A stretch of DNA of 64,000 nt from Pestalotiopsis fici W106-1 (GCF_000516985.1 NW_006917092.1:2620619-2684618), one strand, 5' to 3'. Positions 33,790 through 44,997 are shown, numbered from the stretch's first letter. Notes: generated by a model from the letters alone, not told the origin. Translations and numbers: made by a program.

Positions 33790-35014
33790 ATGTCGAGGAT
33801 GCCCATATATCCGCGACTCCCGTCCTGCTTCACGACAACCGGCCAAACATCATCCCATTCTTCCCTCCTCTCTGCACTGATCACTTTGCCATTTCGAGAA
33901 TCTTCTCAACTTGTCGCAACAACATCTACTATTATAACAAGCGACATCCCAAACACCCGCCGCCGTCACCTACTTCAGACTCCTACTACTCGTCATACTA
34001 CATTTAGACCAACTCATCAGGCTATATTGTCTACTGCTGTTGTGCGCCCGTTGCGACTGAGCTCAAAATACCCCAATCACATCAACGTTCGATCTTTCGC
34101 CATGTCCAACAAGCTTATCCCAAAGACACCGTCGGAAGTGATGGTCATTCGCGACATCACACCGAATGTGGTCACACTCTCTGTACCATTTGCACGATTT
34201 GGCATGATCCGCGTGGGCGGTCGTGCAACCATAGGTGAGTCAGATCAGGCACATTCGTTTCTCTTCCCGTCTCGCAACACCCAAAAGAAGACACAAACCG
34301 GCTAACGGTCCGCCATGTGCAGTACGCCTTACCTCGGGCTCGTTGGCTGTAGTGTCGCCTGTCGCACTCACGCCAGAAGTCAAGGCAAAGGTCTCAGAAA
34401 TGGGCGGGCAAGTCGCCTATCTTATCGCCCCCGACATTGAGCACCACATTTTTCTGTCGGACTGGGCCAAGGAGTTCCCCGGCGCCAAGCTTATCGGACC
34501 CAAGGGCCTGCCAGAGAAGCGTGAAAAGGCAAATGACGAAAAGATTGGCAAGGAAAAGTTTAGCTTTATTTACACGCCCGAGAACCACCAGGACAACAAT
34601 ATCGACGCCGACTTTGCCGCCAACTTTGACGTTGAATACCTGGACTCGCATCCCAACAAGGAGATTGTGCTGTTTTTCAAGCCCGAAAAGATCTTGATCC
34701 AGGCCGATCTCCTGTTCAACCTCCCCGCCATTGAGCAGTACTCGCGCGTGCCCGAGGCCGAGAGGAATTCGCACGGCCTCGTCAACAAGTTCTTCAACAG
34801 CATCCAGAGCACCGAGGGCGAGGCCAAGGGTCTCAAGCGGTTCCTGTGGTACGCCATGAGCTCGGCCGACCGTCCCGCCTTCAACAAGAGCATATCGCGC
34901 ATCAACTCGTGGGACTTTGTGACCATAATCCCGTGCCACGGAGAGACCATGGTTGGTAACGGCAAGCCATTGTTTGAAAAGGTCTTTCAATGGCATCTGC
35001 AAGGCCACAAATAG
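33790..35014 (+). CDS. DUF4336-family protein (metallo-beta-lactamase-like fold), possibly mitochondrial
   Basis: Exons 33790-34234 and 34323-35014 are joined over an 88-bp intron (34235-34322, GTGAGT...GCAG). Starting at 33790 gives 378 residues; starting at the ATG at 34102 gives 274. The conserved part begins VMVIRDITPNVVTLSVPFAR and continues RLTSGSLAVVSPVALTPEVK, IAPDIEHHIFLSDWAKEFPG and a late IPCHGE. These match my memory of DUF4336, a family related to the metallo-beta-lactamase fold but without the full HxHxDH motif; only isolated His residues (EHH, CHGE) are seen, so hydrolase activity is unproven. The extra 104 N-terminal residues are rich in Ser, Thr and Arg with almost no acid, and contain RPLRLSS shortly before the inner Met: they look like a mitochondrial presequence, with the inner ATG (CGCCATGTCC) as an alternative cytosolic start. 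Confidence 0.82.
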
Positions 35015-36448
35015 GCTTTTAATATGTAAAGTGGTGTAAGACGTGTATGCGAACCACACGTGGGCCATTTGATCTTGTGTAATCTGTAATGGACGCCCAT
35101 GAGGCGGAAGAGATGGCTTGGTTTCTTTCTTTTCTCTCCAATGGTGGTGCATCCATTGAAGTAAAGGGGAGCATTATGTCATATTTGTGTTTTTTTTTTT
35201 TTAAATTGATACCATTATTTTTTCTGTTTCTGTACAATATGACTAGATCTTGCCCAATCAATTGTGTTTGCCAGCTAATGATGAAGTTTTTTTTTTCCCT
35301 TTGATGCAGCTGGCAGAGCATCAGACTTTAAACAAGAATTATGAATAGCCCAATAACTTGGTTACCTTCTTTGTCCCAGCAAATCGAAATGCACTCTGCC
35401 AAGCATGAAACAAGTCAATGTTTTCGGTTCCATGACGATCTCAACGGTCGCCAGGGGGGTTCTTAGTGGAAATGCCCTGCCCCTCCACTAGCCTGGTTTC
35501 ACTCTTGGCCTCTTCGTGACGGCAACTGTGCCAAGAGGAGGCAACCATCATCTTTTGCACAATTCTTCCCATTTCCTTCTCTGCCTACAAAGTGCAAATA
35601 TGGACAACTCACCAGGGGATTCTCCAGGGCGTGAGATATCTAAAATTACAAGGTGGTTTCTCTTTACAAGTCCGGGAATAAAGCATTCCTTTTGCAGTAT
35701 GGAGAAAAGGTACGGGTAGCTAACGGCCTCTAGTTGTCAACACACGCTGACCGCCAATCAATCTTTAACCCCTTGCCCATCCTAACCATCACTTGTGCCC
35801 AATCATTGCAAAGATGATCATCGCCGGGTTTCGGGATCCATGTTCCAAACGTCGATCATGCCAAGATCCACCAAGCCTACAAAGTCTATACACCACTCAT
35901 TATGAACCGACTGACGTTGCGCTGATGTGTTGAGTGTCGCCGGCTCTAATAACCTTCCGGGCACACGAACTCTATAGTCCAGAGATTGTATATCCCATGG
36001 ACAATATCAAACTGACAGGCCAAAGCGGATCAGATAGGAGAGAAAAGGGAAACAAGAAAGTAGGTAGGCATGCAATCCTCCCCCGGATCTACCGACAGTT
36101 TGCTCGACATTTATTTTCATGGCAATCATCTCTTTCTTCTTGTCAAACATCATCGTTGGTACTATCCTTTTCTACAATAAACAGCCCAAGACATGATACA
36201 ATAAGTGGATTGGAAGATTATCTCGTGGTTCGAGAATACTGCATCTCATACTCTGTCCTTCTCCTCTTGTTCCATCCTCGCTGTCACATTATGCACCTTG
36301 GCCCCATAGAACTACCCTAAATCACAACTCTCAAACATTCTCATTGTCTTGTTGTAAAGGGCGCAAAACTTGCTCAGTCAGTTGCCCTCAGGCCCAGGGG
36401 CCCTCCCCCCAAAAGGCCCGTTAGCCTCAACCACCAAAACACGCCATT
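35015..36448. other. Intergenic, DUF4336-like gene to permease
   Basis: About 1.4 kb with two poly-T runs just after the upstream gene (about 35192-35203 and 35288-35297). No coding potential I can support. The distal part is the permease promoter, with a CT-rich stretch before the start codon. Confidence 0.5.
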
Positions 36449-38596
36449 ATGGTGCCATCTCCCTTGTCTCTGGACTCGCCTTCGAGTGGTCGGCGTTACC
36501 CACTGTCCATTAGCGATGCCATCTCCAGCGCAGCCTCGCCACTACACAGCTCCTTTCAGCTGAGCTGCAGGTCCCCGCTGTCGCCCCGGACACAGACATG
36601 GCGAGGAGATCATGCTCGGAGTATCGAAAGATTTGGTGAAGGATCGAGCCTCGCGCCTCCGAGGTTTCTACATTTGGGCGCAGAGACGCTATCAGCGTCC
36701 AAGGGAACCAATGGCGGTCCAAAATCGGCGCTCGAGGTAGACGATGATGGCTCGAGTTATACAGCCTACTCGCCGGCAGACCAAACCTGGTTCGTGCCGC
36801 CGCACACATCCATAGCACTACAGTACGAGCCAAGGCAGGATGAAGGCAAGCTCGGCGTCGTCTCCGCCATCAACATCATCGTGGGTAAGACGGTAGGCGT
36901 CGGCGCTTATACGATACCGCCGGCCATCTTTGACGGCGTGGGTTCCGTCGGCATGACGCTGCTGCTGTGGGCAGTCGGCAGCGTCATCTCCTTTTGCGGC
37001 CTGGCCGTCTACATGGACCTTGGATCAGCCATGCCCCGAAGCGGCGGCGAGCGCGTATACCTCGAGCGCATCTTTCGCCGCCCGCGTATGCTCGCCACGT
37101 GCATGTTTGCTGCCTATGCCGTGCTTCTTGGCTTCTCCGCCCCAAACGCCATTGTCTTGGGCGACTATGCCATGTACGCCCTCGGTATATCTCCAGGGAG
37201 GTGGAATGTTCGGGCCATTGCGGTGCTCGCGGTCACGGCCCTATGTTATGCCCATGCTCGGTTCCCGCGGGCCGGTCTGCGCGTAATCAACATACTCGGC
37301 GTCGCCAAGCTGCTCATTATAGCATTCGTGATTATATGCGGAGCCGTCGGGGGCCTACGGGGCGTCGGCCGCGTGGAAGATTTGCAAGGCAATCAACTCG
37401 GTGGGCGCAGACTTGATCTGCCCATGGACCGCGATTGGACGCTCAGCACGGCGCAGAGAAACTTTCGCAATATCTGGAGCGGCGGCTCTGCGCAACCATA
37501 TGATTACGCGACGGCGCTGCTCAAGGTGATTTACTGCTTTCGCGGCTACAGTACTGCCAATCAAGTGCTCTCGGACGTCAAGAACCCCGTGCGGACCCTC
37601 AAGGTCGCTGCTCCCGCTGCCCTCGGCATCGTCTCGTTTGCATACCTGGCCCTCAACGTGGCCTTCTTTCTCGTCGTTGACAAGGAGGACTTTCGGTCGT
37701 CTGGAATCATTGTCGCTGGCACATTTTTCCGTAATCTGTTTGGCGAGGTTGTCGGCGGACACATTCTGCCACTATTTATTATTATATCGGCTGCAGGCAA
37801 TATTGCAGCCACATCCTTTGCGCAGGCTCGAGTCAATGAGGAGTTGGCCAAGGATGGGCTTCTACCTCTGAGTGGATTTTGGACAACCAAGAAGACACAA
37901 CAGCCGCCAATAGGCCCGTCTTCCAAAGCAACCCCGGTGGCCCCGACTATTCATGAGCAGCCGACCGTTCCCCGCCGGGGACTGCTACTCCACTGGGCAG
38001 TGTCTGTGCTAGTTATTATTGTGCCGCCCCCGGGTAAAGTATACAACTTCCTGGTCGATTTGGGCGGATATCCCGTCTCCATTATTTCCGTGGCGATTAG
38101 TCTGGGCCTGCTCTACCTCCGCCACCACCGGCCCTCGCCGTCGTCGTCGGGCGGCGAGCAGAGGTGGACTTCTCCGTACCGCGCCCGCACGGGCGCCGTG
38201 GTCGTCTTTGCCCTCTTTAACTGCCTCCTGCTCGTCTTTCCCTGGGTCCCGCCCGCTGATGGCCAGGGCGAGGGCGCCGGCATCACCTACTACGCCTACC
38301 CGGCGACGGCGCTCGCCGTTATTGGCAGCGGGGCGCTGTACTGGTGCTGGTGGATCTCCCGGGGGAGTGGGAGACACGGTAGCAGTAGCGGCGTTGGCGG
38401 GAGCAGGAGCAGTAGCAACAGCAATGGCGTCGATCTCGGCCGGAGGAGAAGGGAGAGATGGGCGGCTCACAAGGCGAAACAGAGCGGTGGCGAGTCCCGC
38501 GGGCTCTTGCTCGGGGGCGACGAAGATGACTTGTCATTGGCTCCCGATTTGAGCCAAGGAGCAGCCTCAAGTGACAATGTCGGCATGAGAAAATAA
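36449..38596 (+). CDS. Mup/LAT-type amino-acid permease (methionine permease-like)
   Basis: A 715-residue, single-exon APC-superfamily transporter of the plasma membrane or vacuole. Residues 1-135 are a Ser/Pro-rich cytosolic tail. The core begins KLGVVSAINIIVGKTVGVGA (about 133-152), with the TM1 helix break GVGAYTIPP typical of Mup1/Mup3 and LAT relatives. SAMPRSGGERVYLERIFRRP follows TM2, the family-typical GG-x-x-x-YL-E loop. Further helices include CMFAAYAVLLGFSAPNAIVL, INILGVAKLLIIAFVIICGA, GYSTANQVLSDVKNPVRTLK (about 371-390) and IISAAGNIAATSFAQARVNE. Another segment follows near 510-530, then pairs near 535-630. The last 80 residues are Gly/Ser/Arg-rich and end without a membrane segment. 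Yeast Mup1 is 574 residues; the excess lies in both tails. The substrate is inferred as methionine or a related neutral amino acid. Convergent with the ALO gene. Confidence 0.88.
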   Translation: MVPSPLSLDSPSSGRRYPLSISDAISSAASPLHSSFQLSCRSPLSPRTQTWRGDHARSIERFGEGSSLAPPRFLHLGAETLSASKGTNGGPKSALEVDDDGSSYTAYSPADQTWFVPPHTSIALQYEPRQDEGKLGVVSAINIIVGKTVGVGAYTIPPAIFDGVGSVGMTLLLWAVGSVISFCGLAVYMDLGSAMPRSGGERVYLERIFRRPRMLATCMFAAYAVLLGFSAPNAIVLGDYAMYALGISPGRWNVRAIAVLAVTALCYAHARFPRAGLRVINILGVAKLLIIAFVIICGAVGGLRGVGRVEDLQGNQLGGRRLDLPMDRDWTLSTAQRNFRNIWSGGSAQPYDYATALLKVIYCFRGYSTANQVLSDVKNPVRTLKVAAPAALGIVSFAYLALNVAFFLVVDKEDFRSSGIIVAGTFFRNLFGEVVGGHILPLFIIISAAGNIAATSFAQARVNEELAKDGLLPLSGFWTTKKTQQPPIGPSSKATPVAPTIHEQPTVPRRGLLLHWAVSVLVIIVPPPGKVYNFLVDLGGYPVSIISVAISLGLLYLRHHRPSPSSSGGEQRWTSPYRARTGAVVVFALFNCLLLVFPWVPPADGQGEGAGITYYAYPATALAVIGSGALYWCWWISRGSGRHGSSSGVGGSRSSSNSNGVDLGRRRRERWAAHKAKQSGGESRGLLLGGDEDDLSLAPDLSQGAASSDNVGMRK

Positions 38597-39199
38597 GGAA
38601 ATTTCATCCTGGGTGTACAAATTACGTCCTAGAAGGGCTTGGATAGCTCTGTAGAATGACATATAGATATAATGATATATTCATAATCATTCCATGTCTT
38701 GCTCGGTGTCAATGCTTTGTTGGGATTAATGCACTTTTAGTTAGCACGCATACAGTCATTAGGCCAAGTATGCGAGCACGAGGAAAATTGCAACTGCATA
38801 AAATTTTGCTTTGCGTGAGAGGAATTCTGCAGAGGTACATATGCTGCTGATGAAAAGAGACACTCATCAATTCTTGTAGCAACCACGTAATTCTCCCCAT
38901 CATTTGAGAGATACCTTGAAGTAGATTTGAATGGCAGTGCGCTTGAGATCACTATCTATTTGTATATAAAAGTAGTTTATGTAATTTACAGATCAGCTTG
39001 ATATGTATAGTCCTCGTAGGGAATCTCGCGCATATTCACATCTCCTGCACTTATCAAATCGACTTTCAATCGATCGGGCGCAGACCTTGTTTGAATTGAA
39101 TCGAGAACGCTGTCCAAGAATTGAACAATTGACTTTTCAGATTATTCTCAGGCGCGAATCAAGATTTCATATATCATTGCATCTAACAACACGACCTGC
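38597..39199. other. Convergent 3' flanks
   Basis: The 3' ends of the permease (+) and of the lactone oxidase (-) face each other over 0.6 kb. The DNA is AT-richer than the genes and holds several possible AATAAA-like polyadenylation contexts on both strands. No gene seen. Confidence 0.5.
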
Positions 39200-40807
39200 T
39201 CACGGGTCATTAGGACCCTTGATCTGAGACGCAGTGATTCCCTTATACTCGATGCCTCCACTCCACTTGGGCTTTTCCGAAATCTCAACCTCCTCAAACG
39301 GTAGTCTGGGGCTGTGGCCGAGAACAAACTTGCGGTGCCACGGTCCAACAAACATGCCATCTGGGTCGACATCATCACGAATGTCGCGCCACTTTTCGAG
39401 CGATTGGCCATACATTTTCTCAATCTGCCGTCCGTCAGCCTCAAAGTTCTTGGCCCAGTGAGGCTTGCCGCCGAGATCACGCATGAGCCACTCAAAGGCC
39501 TCATAGTATCGCGCTCGGCAGGGAGGGTCAGCATGGTATGGCCGGTAGAGGGTAGCATTCAGGTACAACGTTGGCTCATCGTGGTTTGTGACATCAAGGT
39601 ACGGGCTCGTGTTGGACCGGACAGAGTCGAGCTCGGGGTTGGAGGTATCGCTGACTCTGACTTCCACCGGGGCGTGAACGTAGAGGCCTTCGGCAGAAAA
39701 TGGGATATTGTGAGGAACGTAGTCAGGGTCATCAGGGGTAAGGTGGTTCAGCCAGCTGCTGAGTCGGCGGAGAGCTTCAGGGCCCTTGCTCAGAGGGATG
39801 GCCCACTCATTGACAAACTGCGAGTACAGGCAGTTCATGAGCAGGGCCTTGGCGCTGGGCTGAATTGCTTCCGTGGTGGTGCCATTGGCAAAGCCATACT
39901 GCATACCAAAGACGAACCACTCCACCCAAGGCAGGATCTTGGGAAAGTACTGGCCAAGATAGAGCAGGTTGTGGTAGACATAGTAACCAAGAGCGCCATC
40001 GTAGTAGGAAACCGGAGGATCGCGGGGGGCCTCGTCCGTCTCGGAAGCTGACCAGACTACAGCGCGGCGCGTGTAGGGATACCACCAGACACGGACATAG
40101 TGCGCATGCGTCCAGAGGTCACCGGACCATCTGTTGAACATCTTGACATCCTTGTCAATGATCTGCCTCCAGTGCAAAGTGTAGGCAGGCACTGCCCTGA
40201 AAGTGATTTCCGTAATGATACCCAGTGCGCCCAGAGATATCAGCGACGCCCGGAACAGCTCCGGGTTCTCGGTAGGCGAGCACTTTTTGGTGGTGCCATC
40301 GGCGAGAGTAATGCGAAGGGAGAGGATATCTTCCGACAGCAAACCGTGACGGAGACTGGAACCATGAGTTCCAGTGGATATGGCACCCGCAATGCTCTGG
40401 TGGTTGATGCTTCCGAGGTTCGGCATGGCCAGACCGAGCCTTTCCAACTCAGCACTGAGCTGATACAGGCGGATGCCCGACTGCATGGTCACGATGCCCT
40501 TGTCCTTGTCCGAAGCCAAAATTTTGTTGTACTTGTCCAGGTTGACCAACCACGACGACGTGCAGGTTATGGAGCTGGGCGAATGGCCGCAGCCGACGGT
40601 GGTGATTCGACGATGGCATTTCCGCGCGACATTGACCATGTGCTCAATCTCCTCCAGACTCTCGGGCTGTATGAAGAGCTCGGGCATCCATGAAAAGGTT
40701 TTGGCCCAGGTGGTGTGGACGTGATCTGTTCGTCCTCGGAATGGAATCTTGGAGCCAGGCCCCGAGGCCAGTGCCTGGGCAATGACGGGATCGAGGGCGG
40801 TCGGCAT
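39200..40807 (-). CDS. alo1: D-arabinono-1,4-lactone oxidase (ALO1 type)
   Basis: Last step of D-erythroascorbate synthesis: oxidises D-arabinono-1,4-lactone with O2, yielding H2O2, at the mitochondrial outer membrane in yeast. Single exon, 535 residues (yeast 526). The FAD-binding domain opens with WAKTFSWMPELFIQPESLEE, then RITTVGCGHSPSSI (about 67-80), where His75 is the expected site of covalent FAD attachment; GSINHQSIAGAISTGTHGSS follows at about 136-155. The C-terminal ALO domain has GGKPHWAKNF (near 455-465) and DPDGMFVGPWHRKFVLG, the conserved substrate-domain segments. The start codon ATG at 40805-40807 directly precedes PTALDPVIAQAL. The gene is divergent from a secreted-protein gene 1.9 kb away. 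Confidence 0.95.
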   Translation of the reverse strand: MPTALDPVIAQALASGPGSKIPFRGRTDHVHTTWAKTFSWMPELFIQPESLEEIEHMVNVARKCHRRITTVGCGHSPSSITCTSSWLVNLDKYNKILASDKDKGIVTMQSGIRLYQLSAELERLGLAMPNLGSINHQSIAGAISTGTHGSSLRHGLLSEDILSLRITLADGTTKKCSPTENPELFRASLISLGALGIITEITFRAVPAYTLHWRQIIDKDVKMFNRWSGDLWTHAHYVRVWWYPYTRRAVVWSASETDEAPRDPPVSYYDGALGYYVYHNLLYLGQYFPKILPWVEWFVFGMQYGFANGTTTEAIQPSAKALLMNCLYSQFVNEWAIPLSKGPEALRRLSSWLNHLTPDDPDYVPHNIPFSAEGLYVHAPVEVRVSDTSNPELDSVRSNTSPYLDVTNHDEPTLYLNATLYRPYHADPPCRARYYEAFEWLMRDLGGKPHWAKNFEADGRQIEKMYGQSLEKWRDIRDDVDPDGMFVGPWHRKFVLGHSPRLPFEEVEISEKPKWSGGIEYKGITASQIKGPNDP

Positions 40808-42720
40808 GGTTGACTTTGAGCTCTTCAGTAAGGCGATGACTGCTTTTCACCACACTGAATAAAAAGCTCGGCTGGGACAACAGCTCGAGAAGGACAAGAA
40901 GAAGACGACGACTCGCGCTCGAGGGAGGAGGCTTTATGCGACTGACTGGAGCCTCTCGCAGTGGCTCGACTCGTTTTGTCTGAGGGTGCGTCGCGGGTGG
41001 GTCAAAAGATTATCGTCTCGTTTGATCTCGTCGTCGACGTCGTAAGTATTGGATAAAGACCCCAAGCCACGAACCCCTACCTGGCCAAGAATACGTTTCA
41101 ACTAGACTCAAGGAGATGGTTCGTCAGGCCATGATACATCAAAGTGTCGTGTTTGATGAGGCAGAGGAAACGTCATCTTGGGAAAGGAAGAAAGAAAAAG
41201 GAGTTCACCAGACAGTCGACAAGCACAAGAGAACCGATTTCTGTTAGCTGCGAGCGAGGGTCTAGATGCTCGATATCTTTAGCTGGAGGCATTTTTAGTT
41301 CACAGCTAAACGCCGCCGCAATTCGTCAATGAGGGGTCTTGTCGCTTGGGGGCCCTGATCTGCCCCCCAAGCTGCTGAACCAATAGAGGGCCCTAGAGCC
41401 TCAAGCCCCTGCATCGATCCTTTTGAACAGCGCTTTGTCCTATTCTTGGCTTGCTCGAGCTCGAGCTATGGGCACCCAAGAGCCCATCCACCAAAGGCTA
41501 TTTGTTTATCGGAAGAGACGCTGTTGGCCACTGAGCACACTGATAAGGTCAGATAAACTGTCAAAGATATAGTCTTCTTTCCTTTGTATGAACGCATCAG
41601 CTAGGTGACTCTATTCTGTCTCTCGATGATTGAACAGTATCTTCTAGTAGTCTTGGTGGAGGAACAAGAACTTTGGAATCACATGCAAAAGTTGTGGTGT
41701 ATTGGTAGTTGATCATCCGCTCTGCGCCATTAGTAATCTATGCCTGTTGCTGAACCTCGTCCAACTTGGTCCTTTGGACGAAATAAAGAGAAGCACATTA
41801 GAGACTTGAGAGCATTCAAGTTCATAGTATATATAATACAAGTTTTGAGCGGACCCATTATAATCTCGTTATGCTTGCCTATTCGTCAATCTAAGTTGTA
41901 AGGGGGAGTCAAATAAGCCCCGACCAATAGTCAGAAAGTCGTACCGCATCTTCACTCAAAATTCGATATTTTCTCTATTGCTCGACGGTGAAATGATCAC
42001 TATGCAAATTATTATAGGAAAAATCATTGCATGAAGCCAAGCATGGTTCGAAAAGCCCGATAAATGACATGCGCTCATACAGCCAGTCGCATGATCCAGC
42101 TATAGTGCAGCATTTATACTAAGCCACCCTGGTTTATACATTGTTTTATTCATCACCATGCACTTGGACTTGAACACGGTGGATTTGTCAGCATGCTGGT
42201 AATGTAGACTCATTGTATTCATGGCATGTTCACAAGATACGTTGGACCTTGTAAGCTCGAACTTATTCCATTGTAGTTCTTTGCCCTGGAAGTCGGGTAT
42301 TGTGCCAAGTTGACCAAATATGGTTCTCAGAGTCATCGACAAACCCTTCTTGCTCCTCCATCACAAGACCTCTACGAGTATCACAATTGTTCTTTTACAG
42401 CGCAGCAACAAATATCAATACAGAGATTTATAAGTGCCGTTCTCTGGAAACGATTTAACCGCGGAGAGACCGGATCTCGCTGTCCTAATCGGCGCCCAAG
42501 GTTGCATTTGGAATCTCAATTAGCCGAACCTCGTATAGTTCAATCTACGAGATCGACAATCTATCAATCTTGGCGGGAGGAGGCCTTGTGAAAATCCTCG
42601 GATATTTAAAGCAATGTGAAAAATTTCTCTAAATAGCCAACTCGGGCTCCGTGCATTGTGCAATAGGGGTCTCTTCCATAATCGAAAAGAAAAATAACAG
42701 AAAAAAACACGAATGAAACG
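40808..42720. other. Divergent intergenic region, alo1 and secreted-protein gene
   Basis: About 1.9 kb with the two promoters at its ends. CT/GA-rich DNA at 40870-40930 lies just upstream of alo1. The middle (41300-42300) shows no conserved ORF, RNA gene or repeat. Confidence 0.5.
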
Positions 42721-43494
42721 ATGAGGTCTTCCTTACTTCTCTGTGCCGGCTTCCTGGCTCCAGTCACCGTCTTTGCTGCTCCGGCTACTGCGAATCATGA
42801 CCTTGCGAGCTTCAGCCCAACCACTGCCGTACGCGACAGTTGTCACGGCAAGAGGGAAAATCTGTGTAGCCTCAACGCACCGCCGGCGCTATGCCAGCCT
42901 AATGCTTCGGTGACGGTCGAGGAGACGGCATTACGGGCGTACCAGTTCTACCGCGCCTTTGTGGTCGACGGGGATCCCAAGACCATGTTTTCCCTCATTG
43001 ACTCGACATACAAGGTGAGCGAGACCAATTTTTCTTTTACTCCTCTCTCAAAGCAAAACATGGAATAAGAATATATATTCGAAAGCTCGGTCGGATGACT
43101 TACTGAAATATCGCTTCTTTTCGCAATGTAGCAACACCATCCCGGATACGCCGACGGCCCCAACACCATCTGGCCCATCTTTTGTAGCGGTAACAAGCTC
43201 GGAACGGAGCAGAATACCACGTGGTGTTTTGATGCCAGTACCAACATGTCGTACGCGCAATACTCGACCACGGACCGCTGGCGATGGCTGGACGGATGTG
43301 TTCACGAGCATGTAAGTCTTTTCCACTACTTCTAAAGTGGTCCAACCGAGAATGCGGAAATTCAAAAAAAAAAAAAAAAAAGTAAGTGGTCTTCTCGCTG
43401 ACATCTTTATTTTTCCGGATCGCTGTAGTGGGACCAGGGCGAGACGATTCCAAAGGACAAGTGCTACAAATTGAATAGCACCGGTATATATTGA
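42721..43494 (+). CDS. Small secreted Cys-rich protein with NTF2/SnoaL-like segment
   Basis: Exons 42721-43014, 43132-43311 and 43429-43494 are joined over introns of 117 bp (43015-43131, GTGAGC...TAG) and 117 bp (43312-43428, GTAAGT...TAG), giving 179 residues. The N-terminus, MRSSLLLCAGFLAPVTVFAA, is a clear signal peptide with AxA-type cleavage near residue 20. The mature part has seven Cys. The stretch ALRAYQFYRAFVVDGDPKTM, then LIDSTYKQHHPGYADG across the first intron, matches the QH(N/H)P..DG pattern of SnoaL-like/NTF2-like proteins. After FCSG, the segments TWCFDAST and WRWLDGCVHEH suggest an added disulfide-rich module. N-glycosylation sequons (NAS, NTT, NMS) are visible. Enzyme activity is not implied; an extracellular role, possibly as effector or wall protein, is only inference. 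A dead Tc1 element lies 183 bp downstream. Confidence 0.83.
43364..43381. repeat. A18 homopolymer inside intron 2 of the secreted-protein gene
   Basis: Eighteen consecutive A residues lie in the middle of the second intron, upstream of the branch/acceptor region. Confidence 0.9.
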
Positions 43495-43676
43495 GCAGGT
43501 CTACGGAGGTTTAGCGGTTGGCATGCATACGAGTTTGAAAAGTGTGGCGACGTCTTCTACAAGAACTTCCGACGGAATAACATTTCACTGTTATTCTCAT
43601 GGCGAATGGGTCTAATTTACTGTTCCGACTTATACCTTCAATATAAGCAATCATGCCACTTTAAATCGTTGTCCTA

Positions 43677-43707
43677 CAATGACCCCACATAAGTCTCCGT
43701 ACGGGTC
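43677..43707 (+). repeat. Left terminal inverted repeat of the Tc1/mariner element
   Basis: Pairs with 44998-45028; mismatches only at the third and fifth bases from the end. Preceded by TA. Confidence 0.92.
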
Positions 43708-43859
43708 GGGTTTGGAGGTCCCCATAGCATACGGACTGCATACTTCAATATAACGTTTCTCACTCAAATCACACTCAAAAATTATAAAAAAATATGCATT
43801 TTATACGGAAATCAATAATATATATACTAGCCACGTGCTTTGCGTACGGCTGCTACCTT

Positions 43860-44950
43860 TTGGCCTAGATTTTTAATAAGGCCGGCGATAAACTATTCGT
43901 CGATTTTAGCCCACGCGGTAGTAATTAATTCTTTTGCTTATTCGATATCGGCTTCGTTTTTTTTAAAATCGTAAAAATTAGGTTTTAATTAACGGATTTT
44001 GGCCTTTAGCGCCTTTTATACGTGCTCGATTAGGTTAAGATCCGGGTTATAAGGGGGCTAGTTAAGGGTTTAGATTTTACGCTTTTTTAGCTATTGCGGA
44101 TTTCCTCCCGTAACGTAAATACGGGTATTATTTTATATAAAAGGATTTTTAGCTTCGTATAACGGGATTAATTTTTCTTTTAGGACGGCTTAATACGATT
44201 GTGTATTTATTCTTTTACGTAATATATCCGGATTTTTTTCGGGGAAAATTAGCGGGAATTTCCTTTTTTCCCCGTCCCGTAATTAAATTATTTCCTAAAT
44301 TATAATAGAAATCCGGGGTTTTATATATTTTTAGGGGTTTACTAAATCCGATCGATACCTTTTTTTCGAATACCGGATTATTTATTATTCCGGATTATCC
44401 GGATTATTTTAGACGGTGCATTTATCGGAAAATAATATACGGAGGAGCTTTTATAGCTTGGCCGGAGTGTTATATTTTCGGCAGAAATCGAGTTTCCTTT
44501 TCGCCGATTCCTTCGTTAATTTAATACGCTTAATAGCTCGCTATTTTTTTAAGCCGTTCCGTTATAATATCTTTTTAATCGTTTCGGTATATACGGAGGA
44601 CCTTAGTTCTTTCCGGAGCTTAGTATACGTCGCGCGAAAATATTTTTTTGCTAAAATAATAAGCCGTCGTTTTACGCGATAATTAAGTTTCCTTAAGGCA
44701 TTAAATTTAGGAGTAGATTTGCTTATTTAGCGGCGCTATACGGTATTTAAAATATCCGATATAATTAGGAGCCTATCGGTTTTTATTATTTCGGCGACCT
44801 CCTGCCTGGTTTTCCCGGCTGTACGCAACGCTATAATGGCCATACGGCCCTCCGAAATAAATTCACAATTTGCGCCGCGATTTCCGCTTATAACGGTCCT
44901 AAATTAACGTAAATCTATCGTAATTTGGTTAAGAAATATATAATTAAAAT
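43860..44950 (-). pseudogene. Decayed Tc1/mariner DDE transposase
   Basis: Read from right to left. The N-terminal helix-turn-helix region still reads EGRMAIIALRTAGKTRQEVA near 44880-44820. In the catalytic domain a FI*NNTRIYVTGG segment near 44140-44100 sits where the family has the second catalytic Asp, now Asn, preceded by a stop for Gln. Near 44063-44009 the strongly conserved segment reads N*PPYNPDLNLIEHV*, with stops at the two Trp positions and the third catalytic Glu kept. All three defects are G-to-A changes on the coding strand. Start and end of the former frame are approximate. Confidence 0.85.
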
Positions 44951-44997
44951 AAATTAACGCGTCGCGTAAGTGGTTGTTATAAACGCGAAATTGGCTT

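Noticed and set aside
34394..35152. 252-codon minus-strand frame opposite the DUF4336-like gene
   Set aside because: It is antisense to a clearly conserved exon and contains no recognisable domain.
39314..40693. Plus-strand frames of 245 and 197 codons opposite alo1
   Set aside because: Antisense shadows of a well-conserved oxidase gene; no domain, no independent promoter evidence.
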